Part shown: positions 35,868 to 43,352 of the stretch, piece by piece
Layout: the number at the start of each line of letters is the position of its first letter
Position numbering within the stretch: the first letter of the stretch is position 1
NCBI GenBank assembly: GCA_025936755.1
Contig: JAICSS010000005.1
Location: 1 to 64,000, forward strand
From: Solirubrobacterales bacterium
Lineage (GTDB): Bacteria > Actinomycetota > Thermoleophilia > Solirubrobacterales > 70-9
DNA: 64,000 nucleotides
Reading direction: 5' to 3'
Program-made: the position numbers and the translations under genes
The notes under the pieces: generated by a model
Seen by the model: only the letters and a program-made list of their open reading frames with translations
What the model was told of the DNA's origin: nothing
Database searches by the model: none

Positions 35868-36734
35868 TCAGCTCCTGGCTTTGGCCTTTTTCCCGGATCT
35901 CGATTTCCGCTCGGTCTTGCGCTTGACGTCTCCGTCCTCGATCGTCCCGCGCCAGCCTTTGTCCGTGCGCTCCTCCATCTCGACGTAGGCCTTGAAGCGG
36001 TGGAGGTCGCCGCGGACGGCGCGCTTGGTGAAGCGCATCCCGCGGCCGGCTTTCTCCAGCAACGAGTCCGGCTTCACGTCCATCGTCACCTCGATCCGGG
36101 TCAGGCGCGGCGCCAGGCGGTGGAAGGTGACGACGCCGCTGTTCATCAGCCCGTCCTCGGAGTGCCATTCGATCCGCTCGTCCGGCCGCTGTTCGACGAT
36201 TTCGGCCTCGAACTCCTTGGTCACGCCCCAGACCTTGGTCGAGATGTGGACCGTCGAGTCGTCGACCTGCTGGACGCTGTCGACGCGGTGCATGAACTCC
36301 GGCCACTCTTCGAAGCGGGTCCACTGGTCGTAGGCCTCTTTGATCGGGACCGCGACGTCGACCGACTGCTGGATCGGCATCCGCCGCCCACTGCCGTGCG
36401 CCTCCGTCGCGTCCTCGCCCGACCCCCCGTTGCCTTTGCCGAAGAGGCCGCCGAGGCCGCCAAGCTTCTCGTCGGCGACGTCGCCGACCGCTTCCTTCGC
36501 GCCCTCGGTGGCTTTGTCTTTCGCCTTCCTGCCGAGGTCGGTGGCCTTCTCCTTCGGCGAGCCGCCGACGAGCTTGGCGATCCCCTCGGCCGCGAACGGC
36601 AGCGCCATCATCGTCGCCCCTGCCGCGGCCATCTTCCCGGGGCTTTTCAGGTTCTTCAGCGGCGCCGCCGGCGACTTCCCTTTCCTGCGCGCCAGCTGCA
36701 CCGCCGTGCTGGTGATGTCGCTTACGTCGGGCAT
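35868..36734 (-). CDS. SRPBCC (polyketide cyclase/dehydrase-like) protein with N-terminal hydrophobic segment
   Basis: 288 residues from ATG 36734; the reverse strand carries GAGGAGGAGG just upstream of it. Residues about 35-60 (MAAAGATMMALPFAAEGIAK) are hydrophobic, then a charged Lys/Glu/Gly-rich linker, then a START-like SRPBCC domain at about 120-265 (SVDVAVPIKEAYDQWTRFEE, WPEFMHRVDSVQQVDDSTV, GVVTFHRLAPRLTRIEVTMD). The C-terminus is a Lys/Arg-rich tail. SRPBCC folds bind hydrophobic ligands. A SigB-type promoter lies at 36799-36823, so it is probably stress-induced. Confidence 0.85.
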   Translation of the reverse strand: MPDVSDITSTAVQLARRKGKSPAAPLKNLKSPGKMAAAGATMMALPFAAEGIAKLVGGSPKEKATDLGRKAKDKATEGAKEAVGDVADEKLGGLGGLFGKGNGGSGEDATEAHGSGRRMPIQQSVDVAVPIKEAYDQWTRFEEWPEFMHRVDSVQQVDDSTVHISTKVWGVTKEFEAEIVEQRPDERIEWHSEDGLMNSGVVTFHRLAPRLTRIEVTMDVKPDSLLEKAGRGMRFTKRAVRGDLHRFKAYVEMEERTDKGWRGTIEDGDVKRKTERKSRSGKKAKARS

Positions 36735-36798
36735 GCGATCCCTCCTCCTCGGCGAGCATCCACGCTCGCCTTCGCGTTCATAGCGACCCTCTCTCTGG

Positions 36799-36823
36799 CT
36801 TCCCCCGCGATTAAAAGCCAAAC
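36799..36823 (-). promoter_or_regulatory. SigB/SigF-type promoter for the SRPBCC gene
   Basis: Reading the minus strand: GTTT (36823-36820), a 15-nt spacer, GGGAAG (36804-36799). The start codon is 65 nt downstream. It matches the GTTT-N15-GGGTAT pattern of stress sigma factors with T replaced by A in the fourth -10 position. Confidence 0.5.
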
Positions 36824-36850
36824 ATTCCAATCCGGTGCGAGACTCGGGGA

Positions 36851-37687
36851 ATGCCCCGCCCATTCGCCCAGGTGGACGTCTTCGGCAGCAGCTCCTGCTC
36901 GGGCAACCCGGTCGCGGTCGTGCTTGGCGCGGAGGGGATGGGGGAGGAGGAGATGCAGCGGCTCGCGCGCTGGACGAACCTCTCCGAGACCACCTTCGTG
37001 CTGCCGCCCAACAGAAGAGAGGCCGACTACCGGGTGCGGATCTTCACTCCGGTGCTGGAGCTGCCGTTCGCCGGGCACCCGACGCTCGGCACCTGCCACG
37101 CCTGGCTGGAGGCCGGGGGGGAGCCGGCGGATCCTGCCGAGATCGTGCAGGAGTGCGAGGCGGGACTGATCAGGATCCGGCGCGACGGCGGGCAGCTTGC
37201 TTTCGAGGCTCCCCCCAGGATCCGATCGGGGCCCGCTTCAGAGGAGGAGGCGACGAAAGTCGCCGGCGTCCTGGGGGTTCACCCCGCCGAGCTGCTCGCG
37301 GTCGAGTGGGTCGACAACGGGCCCGGCTGGATCGCGGTCCTGCTCGAGAGCGCCGCGCGGGTGCTGGAGCTGCGCCCCGGCGCCCTCGACTTCGACCTCG
37401 GCGTCGTCGGCTTCCACCCTCCCGGCGCCGAGGCGGCGATCGAGTTGCGTGCCTTCACCCCGGTCGACGGCCTCGCCTGGGAGGACCCGGTGACCGGCAG
37501 CCTCAACGCCTCGGTCGCCCAGTGGCTGCTCGGCGGCGGCCGGCTCGCCGCTCCCTACGTCGCCACCCAGGGCGCCGCGAGCGGCCGCGCCGGCCGCATC
37601 CACATCTCCCAGGACGACGACGGCGCCGTCTGGGTCGGCGGCCGCACCGAGACCGTGATCGCCGGCAAGTTCACGACTCCCCGATGA
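36851..37687 (+). CDS. PhzF-family isomerase
   Basis: 278 residues from ATG 36851. Two related half-barrels: QVDVFGSSSCSGNPVAVVLG at the N-terminus, PFAGHPTLGTCHAWLEAGGE, and in the second half WEDPVTGSLNASVAQWLLGG. These are the conserved active-site strips of the PhzF/DAP-epimerase fold. Family members isomerise small carboxylic acids; outside phenazine clusters the substrate is unknown, and no phenazine genes are here. It is divergent from the SRPBCC gene, with a 116-bp shared intergenic region. Confidence 0.92.
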   Translation: MPRPFAQVDVFGSSSCSGNPVAVVLGAEGMGEEEMQRLARWTNLSETTFVLPPNRREADYRVRIFTPVLELPFAGHPTLGTCHAWLEAGGEPADPAEIVQECEAGLIRIRRDGGQLAFEAPPRIRSGPASEEEATKVAGVLGVHPAELLAVEWVDNGPGWIAVLLESAARVLELRPGALDFDLGVVGFHPPGAEAAIELRAFTPVDGLAWEDPVTGSLNASVAQWLLGGGRLAAPYVATQGAASGRAGRIHISQDDDGAVWVGGRTETVIAGKFTTPR

Positions 37688-37721
37688 GCGTCGACATGCG
37701 ACGCCTGACGCGGACTCGCCG

Positions 37722-38204
37722 TCAGCCGTGGATGCCGGTTTGGTGGACGACTGCGTGGCCCTTGCCCCGTGCGATCAACCAGCGGTTGACCGGCCAGGCG
37801 ATCAGGCCGGCGACCACCAGCGCGAAGGCGAGGCTGCCCCAGAAGAGAAGGCTGTCGAGACCGGCGTCCATGGCCCCGGGGACGCCGAGGACGACGAGGT
37901 TGTCGACGACCTCCATCGTCGTGATGCTGAGGGTGTCGGAGGCGAAGGCGATCGGCGCCACCTCGTGGAGGGGCATCCCCGACCTCAGCAACGGCAGGCT
38001 GGTCAGCCCGTAGCCGAAGAAGAAAGCGAGGACCACCGCCAGCACGATCGTGCCGAGGTTGGAGAACCCGAGCGCGGTCCCGATCGCCAGCCCCGCGATC
38101 TCGCCGATCGCGCAGCCGGTGAGGCAGTGGACGGTGGCGGAGAGGGCGAGCGCGTTGAGGCTCCGGCTGCTGGGCTCCACGCGACCATCGTAGGTCCAAG
38201 CCAT
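37722..38204 (-). CDS. DUF4396 integral membrane protein
   Basis: 160 residues, ATG at 38204. Four predicted transmembrane helices, the first with ATVHCLTGCAIGEIAGLAIG, a His/Cys-containing motif characteristic of DUF4396, then TIVLAVVLAFFFGYGLTSLP, and ASDTLSITTMEVVDN between helices. The His and Cys residues in the membrane suggest metal or heme binding, which is inference. It is monocistronic and convergent with the PhzF gene. No function is known to me. Confidence 0.83.
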   Translation of the reverse strand: MAWTYDGRVEPSSRSLNALALSATVHCLTGCAIGEIAGLAIGTALGFSNLGTIVLAVVLAFFFGYGLTSLPLLRSGMPLHEVAPIAFASDTLSITTMEVVDNLVVLGVPGAMDAGLDSLLFWGSLAFALVVAGLIAWPVNRWLIARGKGHAVVHQTGIHG

Positions 38205-38221
38205 TTGACGGCGCCCACCGA

Positions 38222-38376
38222 ACCCTGAAAGGGTGCAGGGCTACCAGTCAAAGCCCCCGATGAGCACCGCCATGGCGAGTCTATCGCTATGTGACACGGT
38301 TTCGTGTAGTGAAAGGTGCTTTCGGGTGACCTTTGGAGCGAAGAAGGCGTCTGTCAGGGGACGGACGCCTTTTTCT
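38222..38376 (+). ncRNA. Candidate structured RNA ending in a terminator
   Basis: This gene-free stretch contains four successive perfect inverted repeats: ACCCT/AGGGT (38222-38226/38230-38234), ACACG/CGTGT (38294-38298/38303-38307), AAAGGT/ACCTTT (38312-38317/38329-38334) and AAGGCGTC/GACGCCTT (38344-38351/38364-38371). The last is followed by T-rich sequence. It sits between a minus-strand gene and the arsR promoter, so the terminator serves no annotated plus-strand gene. No clear promoter was found for it. Confidence 0.3.
38344..38374 (+). terminator. Intrinsic terminator upstream of the arsR promoter
   Basis: An 8-bp perfect stem (AAGGCGTC / GACGCCTT) with a 12-nt loop, ending in a T tract to 38374. 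Flanking GCGAAGAA (38338-38345) and TTCTTCGC (38373-38380) could lengthen the stem. It insulates the arsR promoter that starts 8 nt later. Confidence 0.6.
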
Positions 38377-38381
38377 TCGCC

Positions 38382-38411
38382 TTGACAGGTGACCATATAG
38401 TCACCTATAGT
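38382..38411 (+). promoter_or_regulatory. arsR promoter with operator palindrome, near-leaderless
   Basis: TTGACA (38382-38387) and TATAGT (38406-38411) form a near-consensus housekeeping promoter with an 18-nt spacer. A perfect palindrome AGGTGAC-CATATA-GTCACCT (38387-38406) fills the spacer. The expected transcription start is at or next to the GTG start codon at 38419, so the message would be leaderless. The layout is typical of an autoregulated ArsR gene. Confidence 0.75.
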
Positions 38412-38418
38412 CCGGCTT

Positions 38419-38736
38419 GTGGACGAGGTCTTCAGGGCGCTGGCGGATCCAACCCGCCGGGAGCTGCTCGACCGGCTCTTCGAGCTCGACGGGCAGAGCC
38501 TGAGCGCCCTGGAAGAGCGGTTGCCGATGTCCCGCTTCGGCGTGATGAAGCACCTGAAGGTGCTCGAGGGGGCGGGCCTGGTGACGACGCGGAAGCGCGG
38601 CCGCGAGAAGCTGCACTTCCTCAACCCCGTCCCGATCCGGCTGATCCACGACCGCTGGGTCGGCAAGTACGCGCAGCCCTGGGCCTCGGCGCTCGGCGAG
38701 CTGAAGAAAGATATCGAGAGCGAGGAGAAGCGATGA
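38419..38736 (+). CDS. ArsR-family winged-helix repressor
   Basis: 105 residues from GTG 38419. The winged helix is clear: VFRALADPTRRELLDRLFEL, then LSALEERLPMSRFGVMKHLK as the recognition region and VLEGAGLVTTRKRGREKLHF as the wing. No metal-binding Cys pair is present, so it belongs to the non-metal ArsR group often paired with AHSA1/SRPBCC proteins. The palindrome inside its own promoter suggests autoregulation, and the overlapping downstream gene would be coregulated. Confidence 0.92.
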   Translation: MDEVFRALADPTRRELLDRLFELDGQSLSALEERLPMSRFGVMKHLKVLEGAGLVTTRKRGREKLHFLNPVPIRLIHDRWVGKYAQPWASALGELKKDIESEEKR

Positions 38737-39224
38737 ACGACGAGCAGGCCTATGCCGTGGTCGGCGGGCGCGGATCGATGACCGTGTTCGAGATCTACGT
38801 CAAGACGACGCCGGAGCGCCTCTGGGAGGCGATCACCAGCGAGGAGATGCGGGCGCGCTACAGCTTCGGGGTCGGGACCGTCTCCGACTGGACCCCCGGC
38901 TCCGATTACATGGCGTCGGTCCCCGGCGTGATCGACATCGCCAGCGGGGAGAACCTCGAGGTCGACCCGCCGCGGCGCCTGGTCCAGAGCTTCACCGCGC
39001 TTTGGAGCGAGGACGTGCAGAAGGAGGGCACCTCGCGGGTGACCTGGGAGATCGAGCCGGTCGGCACCTCCTGCCGCCTCCGCGTCACCCACGACCAGCT
39101 CGGCGAGGACGCCAGCAACGAGCTCTACGGCGGCTGGCCGATGATCCTCTCCGGCCTGAAGACGCTGCTGGAGACCGGCGAGGACCTCGACACGCCGGGC
39201 TCGCTCCGTTACGCCGACGCCTAG
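38733..39224 (+). CDS. AHSA1/SRPBCC-domain protein
   Basis: 163 residues from ATG 38733, overlapping the ArsR stop by ATGA. START-like domain with FEIYVKTTPERLWEAITSEE at the N-terminus, SGENLEVDPPRRLVQSFTAL in the middle strands, and GGWPMILSGLKTLLETGEDL as the long C-terminal helix. Such proteins bind hydrophobic ligands or act as AHSA1-type cochaperones; they are commonly cotranscribed with ArsR regulators, often in response to an unknown small molecule. The ligand cannot be read from the sequence. Confidence 0.9.
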   Translation: MNDEQAYAVVGGRGSMTVFEIYVKTTPERLWEAITSEEMRARYSFGVGTVSDWTPGSDYMASVPGVIDIASGENLEVDPPRRLVQSFTALWSEDVQKEGTSRVTWEIEPVGTSCRLRVTHDQLGEDASNELYGGWPMILSGLKTLLETGEDLDTPGSLRYADA

Positions 39225-39252
39225 CCGGCGATGAGGCGCCGCCCCGCCCTCG

Positions 39253-39279
39253 GTTTTTCTTGACCGGGGGCCGGGGTAG
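39253..39279 (+). promoter_or_regulatory. SigB/SigF-type promoter for the baeRF gene
   Basis: GTTT (39253-39256), 17-nt spacer, GGGTAG (39274-39279), 32 bp before ATG 39312. The -35 lies in a GTTTTT run, so the effective spacer may be 15-17. Confidence 0.6.
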
Positions 39280-39311
39280 CCGGAGCGGACCCGAGTAAGG
39301 AGGAGGCGTCG

Positions 39312-40406
39312 ATGACCCAACCGACCTTGGAGGCTGCACGGAAGTTGAGCGAATGGCGCCCGCCGCTGGGCGTCCTCTCCGTCTTCCTGGGATTCGACCC
39401 CGCCGACCGCGGCGGCGCCTGGCGGACCGAGCTGCGCAACGGCCTCGACTCGATCCTCGAGACCCAGCAGGAAGCCGAGCACGATCGCCGGGTGGCGCTG
39501 CGGGCGACGGCGAAACGGCTGACCGAGCGCTTCGAAGACGGCGACCTGCGGCCGCCGCCGCGCGGCGAAGTCGGCTTCGTCGAAGTTTCCGAGAAGGAGG
39601 GGACCGAGCACTGGTTCGGGACCTCGGCGGCGCCCGTCGCCGGCGCCTGCGTCGAGTTCGGCGTCGACCCGGTGGTGGCGCCCCTGCTGGACATCTGCGG
39701 CCACGGCGCCGCCCGCGGGGTGGCCCTGCTCTCCTCCGAGCGGGTGCGGCTGCTGCGCTGCGCCGAAGGTTCGCTCGAGGAGCTGGAGGACTGGGAGTTG
39801 AGCGTCACCATGCTCGACTGGCGCGAGCGCAAAGCGCAGAGCGCCAACAACCCCGCCCGCGCCCAGGGCGTCAGCTCCTCCGGCCACGACCAGTTCGAAG
39901 AGCGGCTCGACCACAACCGCCAGCGCTTCCTCGGCGAGTGCGGCGGCTTCGCCGCCCGGCGCCTGGAGAAGGACGGGATCGACGAGCTGATCGTCTTCGG
40001 CCCGAGCAGGGACCGGGAGAGCTTCGAATCCGGCTTCGGCTCGCCGCAGGCGGAGCTGACACCCGGCGGCGACCAGGACCTGATCTCCGTGCCGACGGGG
40101 AAGCTGACCGACGTCGTCTCCGAGGTGGTCGGCCGCCTCGACGAGGAGCGCGACCGCGCCGTCGTCGAGCGGGCGCTGGCAGGCGCGAAGGGCGGCAGCC
40201 GCGGCGCCGCCGGCCTGCAGGAGGTGAAAGAGGCGCTGGCCGAAGGCCGCGTCGACCACCTCGTCTTCGACGGCGCGATCGGCCAGGAGGGCGAGTCGCT
40301 GATTCGCGGGGCGATGTCCAGCGGCGCCCGGGTGACGGTGGTCCGCGAGGAGCAGGCGGCGGCGCTGCACGAGGCCGAGGGAGTGGCGGCGATCCTGCGC
40401 TACTGA
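39312..40406 (+). CDS. baeRF-family (eRF1/Vms1-like) protein
   Basis: 364 residues from ATG 39312, preceded by AAGGAGGAGG. The three-part layout follows bacterial/archaeal eRF1-like proteins: an N-terminal domain with VLSVFLGFDPADRGGAW, a central domain with RGVALLSSERVRLLRCAEGS and DQFEERLDHNRQRFLGECGG, and a C-terminal domain ending in ARVTVVREEQAAALHEAEGV and AAILRY, the usual family terminus. Relatives such as Vms1 act as peptidyl-tRNA hydrolases in ribosome rescue; no GGQ motif is visible, so the activity is uncertain. It is controlled by a SigB-type promoter. Confidence 0.8.
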   Translation: MTQPTLEAARKLSEWRPPLGVLSVFLGFDPADRGGAWRTELRNGLDSILETQQEAEHDRRVALRATAKRLTERFEDGDLRPPPRGEVGFVEVSEKEGTEHWFGTSAAPVAGACVEFGVDPVVAPLLDICGHGAARGVALLSSERVRLLRCAEGSLEELEDWELSVTMLDWRERKAQSANNPARAQGVSSSGHDQFEERLDHNRQRFLGECGGFAARRLEKDGIDELIVFGPSRDRESFESGFGSPQAELTPGGDQDLISVPTGKLTDVVSEVVGRLDEERDRAVVERALAGAKGGSRGAAGLQEVKEALAEGRVDHLVFDGAIGQEGESLIRGAMSSGARVTVVREEQAAALHEAEGVAAILRY

Positions 40407-40428
40407 CCCGAAGTGTGACCTCCGTCCG

Positions 40429-40454
40429 GTTCGCTGCCCCGGCGCCAGGGGTAT
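40429..40454 (+). promoter_or_regulatory. SigB/SigF-type promoter for the CsbD-like gene
   Basis: GTTC (40429-40432), 16-nt spacer, GGGTAT (40449-40454). The -10 is an exact match to the GGGTAT consensus; the -35 has one mismatch. The TTG start is at 40496. Confidence 0.6.
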
Positions 40455-40495
40455 GGGGTACGAGGAAGCCAGGAGAGAATCGGAAGGAGACGAGC

Positions 40496-40996
40496 TTGAC
40501 TGAGCAAGAGCGGGTCGCCGGAGGCCCCCTGGGCAAGATGGTCGGCAGGGCCAAGCAGGCGGCCGGCGCGGCGCTTGGGCGCGAAGACCTCCAGCGCGAG
40601 GGAAAGTTGCAGGAGGTCCAGGCCGACGCCCGGGCCGAGGCGGCCGCGAAGGCGGCCGCGGCCGAGCGGCGGGAAGAGGAAGCCGAGATCGAGGCCGAGC
40701 GGGCCGAGACCGAGGCCGAGCGCCACGAGGTGGAGCTGGAGGCGGCCGAGATCGAGGCCGAAGAGGAGGCCGAGCGCCGGCGGGCCGAAGAGGAGCGCGA
40801 AGCCGCCAACCGAGCCCAGGCCGAGAAAGTCGCGGCCGAGCGCCAGCGGCTGGCGGGCGAAGACCGCGCCGCCGCCAAACGCCAGCAGGCCGCAGCGGAG
40901 AAGGGCGAGGCGACGCGCGAGGCGGCGGAGCTGCAGCGCGAAGCCGACCGAGCCGAAGCGGCTGCCGCCGCGATCGATCCCAAGGAGGAGAGCTAG
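40496..40996 (+). CDS. CsbD-like N-terminus with long charged coiled coil
   Basis: 166 residues from TTG 40496, chosen because GGAAGGAG (40482-40489) lies 6 nt upstream. Residues about 10-40 (GKMVGRAKQAAGAALGREDL) resemble the short helical CsbD stress protein motif. The remaining 120 residues are almost purely Ala, Glu, Arg and Gln, predicted as one continuous coiled coil. CsbD is a known SigB-regulated protein in Bacillus; here the gene also has a GGGTAT -10. It is in tandem with a second charged coiled-coil gene. Confidence 0.72.
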   Translation: MTEQERVAGGPLGKMVGRAKQAAGAALGREDLQREGKLQEVQADARAEAAAKAAAAERREEEAEIEAERAETEAERHEVELEAAEIEAEEEAERRRAEEEREAANRAQAEKVAAERQRLAGEDRAAAKRQQAAAEKGEATREAAELQREADRAEAAAAAIDPKEES

Positions 40997-40999
40997 AAG

Positions 41000-41617
41000 A
41001 TGGCAATGCCGAAAATTTCCAAGACGATCTTCGACTCGTCGCTGAAGCTCGCGAGGACGCCGTTCGACGTCGCCCTCGGCGCTCTCGGCGGCTCCGACTC
41101 CCAGGCCAAGCTCCTGCTCGACCGCGCCGAGGCCGGCGCCCGCAGCGCCACCGGCGTCCTCTTCGCCGACCCTGAGCTGCGGGAAGAAGGCCGGGCGGCG
41201 CTGCTGGCGACGAAGCAGCGCGAGCGGGCGACCGAGCTGCGCGAGCAGGCCGAGGTCCAGGAGCGCGAGGCCGCCGAGCGAGAGGCGCGGACCGCCGAAG
41301 CCGCCGGGAAAGCGGCCGCGGAGGCCCGCCGCGCGGCCGAGCAGGAGAAGCGGAGCGCCGAGAAACGGCGGCGCGAGCGCGAGGCGCGGGCGAAGAAGAC
41401 CGAGGCCGGGAAGAAGGAGAAAGCGGCGAAGGCCGCGAGCAAAGTCAAACGCGCCAACGCCAAGGCCGAGAAGACCGCGCAGCTGGAGAAGCTCGAGGCC
41501 AGGGAAGAGAGCATCGAGGCCAAGGAGGAGGCAGCCGCGACCGAGCGCGAGGCCGAGCGGCTGCGGCAGGCCGCCGCGGGGGCCAAGAAGGCGCGGAAGA
41601 ACGGTAACGGGAGCTAA
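41000..41617 (+). CDS. Ala/Glu/Lys/Arg-rich coiled-coil protein
   Basis: 205 residues from ATG 41000, 3 nt after the CsbD-like gene; ATG 41006 is an alternative. The first 60 residues are mixed (ISKTIFDSSLKLARTPFDVA, LLLDRAEAGARSATGVLFAD); from residue 70 on it is a highly charged helix ending in a Lys/Asn/Gly tail. I do not recognise a family. Co-transcription with the CsbD-like gene suggests the two proteins interact through their coiled coils. Biased composition limits homology inference. Confidence 0.7.
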   Translation: MAMPKISKTIFDSSLKLARTPFDVALGALGGSDSQAKLLLDRAEAGARSATGVLFADPELREEGRAALLATKQRERATELREQAEVQEREAAEREARTAEAAGKAAAEARRAAEQEKRSAEKRRREREARAKKTEAGKKEKAAKAASKVKRANAKAEKTAQLEKLEAREESIEAKEEAAATEREAERLRQAAAGAKKARKNGNGS

Positions 41618-41640
41618 CCGGCGGCGAGCCCGGCGGGATC

Positions 41641-42045
41641 TCAGCCCTCGCGCCCCATCGGCTCCCTGGGCTCGAGGTAGAAGACCTCGGCGCAGACGTC
41701 GACGTCCGCGTCGAGGCCGCTGATGAAGGCGCGGACCCTGCGGCCGGTCAGGCGCTCGACGATCTCGGTGAATTTGTCGTGGGTCGCGGCCTGGAAGTAG
41801 AGCCGGGTGTCGCGCAGGCGCTGGTGCTCTCCGAGATCGGCGAGGCTGCGCTCGGCCGGGGTGAAGGTGTTCTCCAGCGAGCAGATGACGATGTCGGGAC
41901 CGGCGAACTCGGTCCGCGCTTTCGTCGGCCCGCGCCCGAAGAGTTCCTTGTAGAGGCGGACCATTTCGCGCGAAATCTCGGCCCGGATCGACTCGAACCC
42001 GTTGTGGTCGCCGCTCTGCGGCTCGATCGTCTGTTCCTGTGCCAT
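41641..42045 (-). CDS. DUF2294 family protein
   Basis: 134 residues, ATG at 42045. The family signature is visible: EISREMVRLYKELFGRGPTK, ARTEFAGPDIVICSLENTFT and AERSLADLGEHQRLRDTRLY, followed by TGRRVRAFISGLDADVDVCA. Family members have been annotated, without firm basis known to me, as sodium-transport-related; the function is unknown. It is divergent from the CDGSH operon, with a 66-bp gap that contains GGGTAG-like elements on both strands. Confidence 0.83.
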   Translation of the reverse strand: MAQEQTIEPQSGDHNGFESIRAEISREMVRLYKELFGRGPTKARTEFAGPDIVICSLENTFTPAERSLADLGEHQRLRDTRLYFQAATHDKFTEIVERLTGRRVRAFISGLDADVDVCAEVFYLEPREPMGREG

Positions 42046-42073
42046 GTCGATTTCCTACCCCGCGACCGCAACG

Positions 42074-42098
42074 ATTTATCACTCCAATCTGCGGGTAG
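42074..42098 (+). promoter_or_regulatory. SigB/SigF-type promoter for the CDGSH operon
   Basis: ATTT (42074-42077), 15-nt spacer, GGGTAG (42093-42098). One mismatch in the -35. The ATG at 42112 is 13 nt after the -10, implying a leader of only a few nucleotides. Confidence 0.5.
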
Positions 42099-42111
42099 TC
42101 GAAACGGTCGC

Positions 42112-42348
42112 ATGCCAGCAGACGACGGGTCGCCCCCAGCCACCATCACCCCCTATCCCGACGGTCCTTACCTGGTCCGCGGCGACTTCGCCTTGACCGA
42201 CCAGCAGGGCAACGAGCTGCCGCTGGAGCGGCGGACGATCGCGCTCTGCCGTTGCGGCAAGTCCCGCATGCGCCCGTTTTGCGACGGCACCCACAAGCTG
42301 ATCGGGTTCAAGGCCCCGAGCGGGCCGGAGCCATGGCCGGGCGCCTGA
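42112..42348 (+). CDS. CDGSH-type iron-sulfur protein
   Basis: 78 residues from ATG 42112. The 2Fe-2S motif is complete: CRCGKSRMRPFCDGTH provides three Cys and one His ligand, as in mitoNEET and its bacterial relatives, followed by KLIGF. The N-terminal part (YLVRGDFALTDQQGNEL) is the usual bacterial extension. Such clusters are redox-active and acid-labile. It overlaps the next gene by 16 bp, suggesting electron delivery to the diiron-type oxygenase encoded there. Confidence 0.92.
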   Translation: MPADDGSPPATITPYPDGPYLVRGDFALTDQQGNELPLERRTIALCRCGKSRMRPFCDGTHKLIGFKAPSGPEPWPGA

Positions 42349-43352
42349 TCGAGCTTCCCGCGCCGCGGGGCCCCCTCAGCGAGCAGCTGTTCGAGGCCCT
42401 GGCAGGGCCCCCGCACACCCGCCTCGCCTGTCCGGGCCTGATCGAGCCGAGCGACGCGCTGGCCGACGAGGACCTGCAGCTCGCCCTCTACGTCGCCTAC
42501 GAGCTCCACTACAGCTCCATCCGCGGCGTCGACGAAAGCTGGGAGTGGTCGCCTTCGCTGCTCTCCTTCCGGGGCGCCCTGGAACGCCCGTTCGAAGAAG
42601 CCGTGGCGGAGCTGGTGCCGCCGGCCGAAGCGGCCGAGCTGGAGTCGGTCGGCGCCGCCCTGCAGGAGATCGTCGCCCGGGACCCCGGCCCGCCGCTCTC
42701 CCGCTACGTCGAGACCCAGGGGACCCGGGAGCGGGTGCTCGAGCAGGTCGTCCACCGCTCCGCCTACCAGCTGAAGGAGGCCGATCCGCATTCCTGGGCG
42801 ATCCCGCGCCTCTCGCCGCGGCCGAAGACGGCCCTGCTCGAGGTCCAGTTCGACGAGTACGGCGGCGGCAGCGGCGAGCGCATGCACTCGGCCCTGTTCG
42901 CGAAGACGATGGCGGGCCTCGGGCTCGATCCGACCTACGGGCGGTACCTCGACCGCTGGCCGGGGATCACCCTGGCGACCGTCAATTTGGTCACCAACTT
43001 CGGGCTGCACCGGCGCCGCCGCGGCGCCCTCGTCGGCCACCTCGCCGGCTTCGAGATGACCTCCTCGATCCCCAACCGCCGCTACGGCAACGCCCTGCGC
43101 CGGCTCGGGTACGGCGAGGAGGTGACGCACTTCTACGACGAGCACGTCGAGGCCGACGCCGTCCACGAGAACATCGCCGCCTGGGACCTGGCGGGCGGGC
43201 TCGCCGCCGAGGAGCCGGAGGTTGCCGCCGACATCCTCTTCGGCGCCCGGGCCCTGCTGCAGGTCGAGGCCCGCTGGGCGCGCCACCTGATGGATTCCTG
43301 GGAGCGGGGGGAGACGTCGCTGCGCACCCCCCTGGTCCCCGCCGCCGCGTGA
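42333..43352 (+). CDS. Heme-oxygenase-like (HDO-type) iron-containing redox enzyme
   Basis: 339 residues from ATG 42333. An all-helical protein with metal-ligand candidates spaced as in HDO-fold oxygenases: YELHYSS (Glu-x-x-His-type), LLEVQFDEYGGGSGERMH, and HFYDEHVEADAVHE. Known relatives (UndA, SznF central domain) are diiron or iron oxygenases acting on small molecules; this member's substrate is unknown. Overlap with the CDGSH gene upstream and GTG overlap with the glycosyltransferase downstream mark a three-gene operon. Confidence 0.82.
   Translation: MAGRLIELPAPRGPLSEQLFEALAGPPHTRLACPGLIEPSDALADEDLQLALYVAYELHYSSIRGVDESWEWSPSLLSFRGALERPFEEAVAELVPPAEAAELESVGAALQEIVARDPGPPLSRYVETQGTRERVLEQVVHRSAYQLKEADPHSWAIPRLSPRPKTALLEVQFDEYGGGSGERMHSALFAKTMAGLGLDPTYGRYLDRWPGITLATVNLVTNFGLHRRRRGALVGHLAGFEMTSSIPNRRYGNALRRLGYGEEVTHFYDEHVEADAVHENIAAWDLAGGLAAEEPEVAADILFGARALLQVEARWARHLMDSWERGETSLRTPLVPAAA

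Noticed and set aside
38241-41006. Minus-strand open frame of 921 codons
   Set aside because: Antisense to the ArsR, AHSA1, baeRF and CsbD-like genes; repetitive composition and no motif.
42055-42060. CTACCC as a minus-strand GGGTAG -10 for the DUF2294 gene
   Set aside because: No acceptable -35 at the right distance; left out of the promoter set, although a weaker site is possible.
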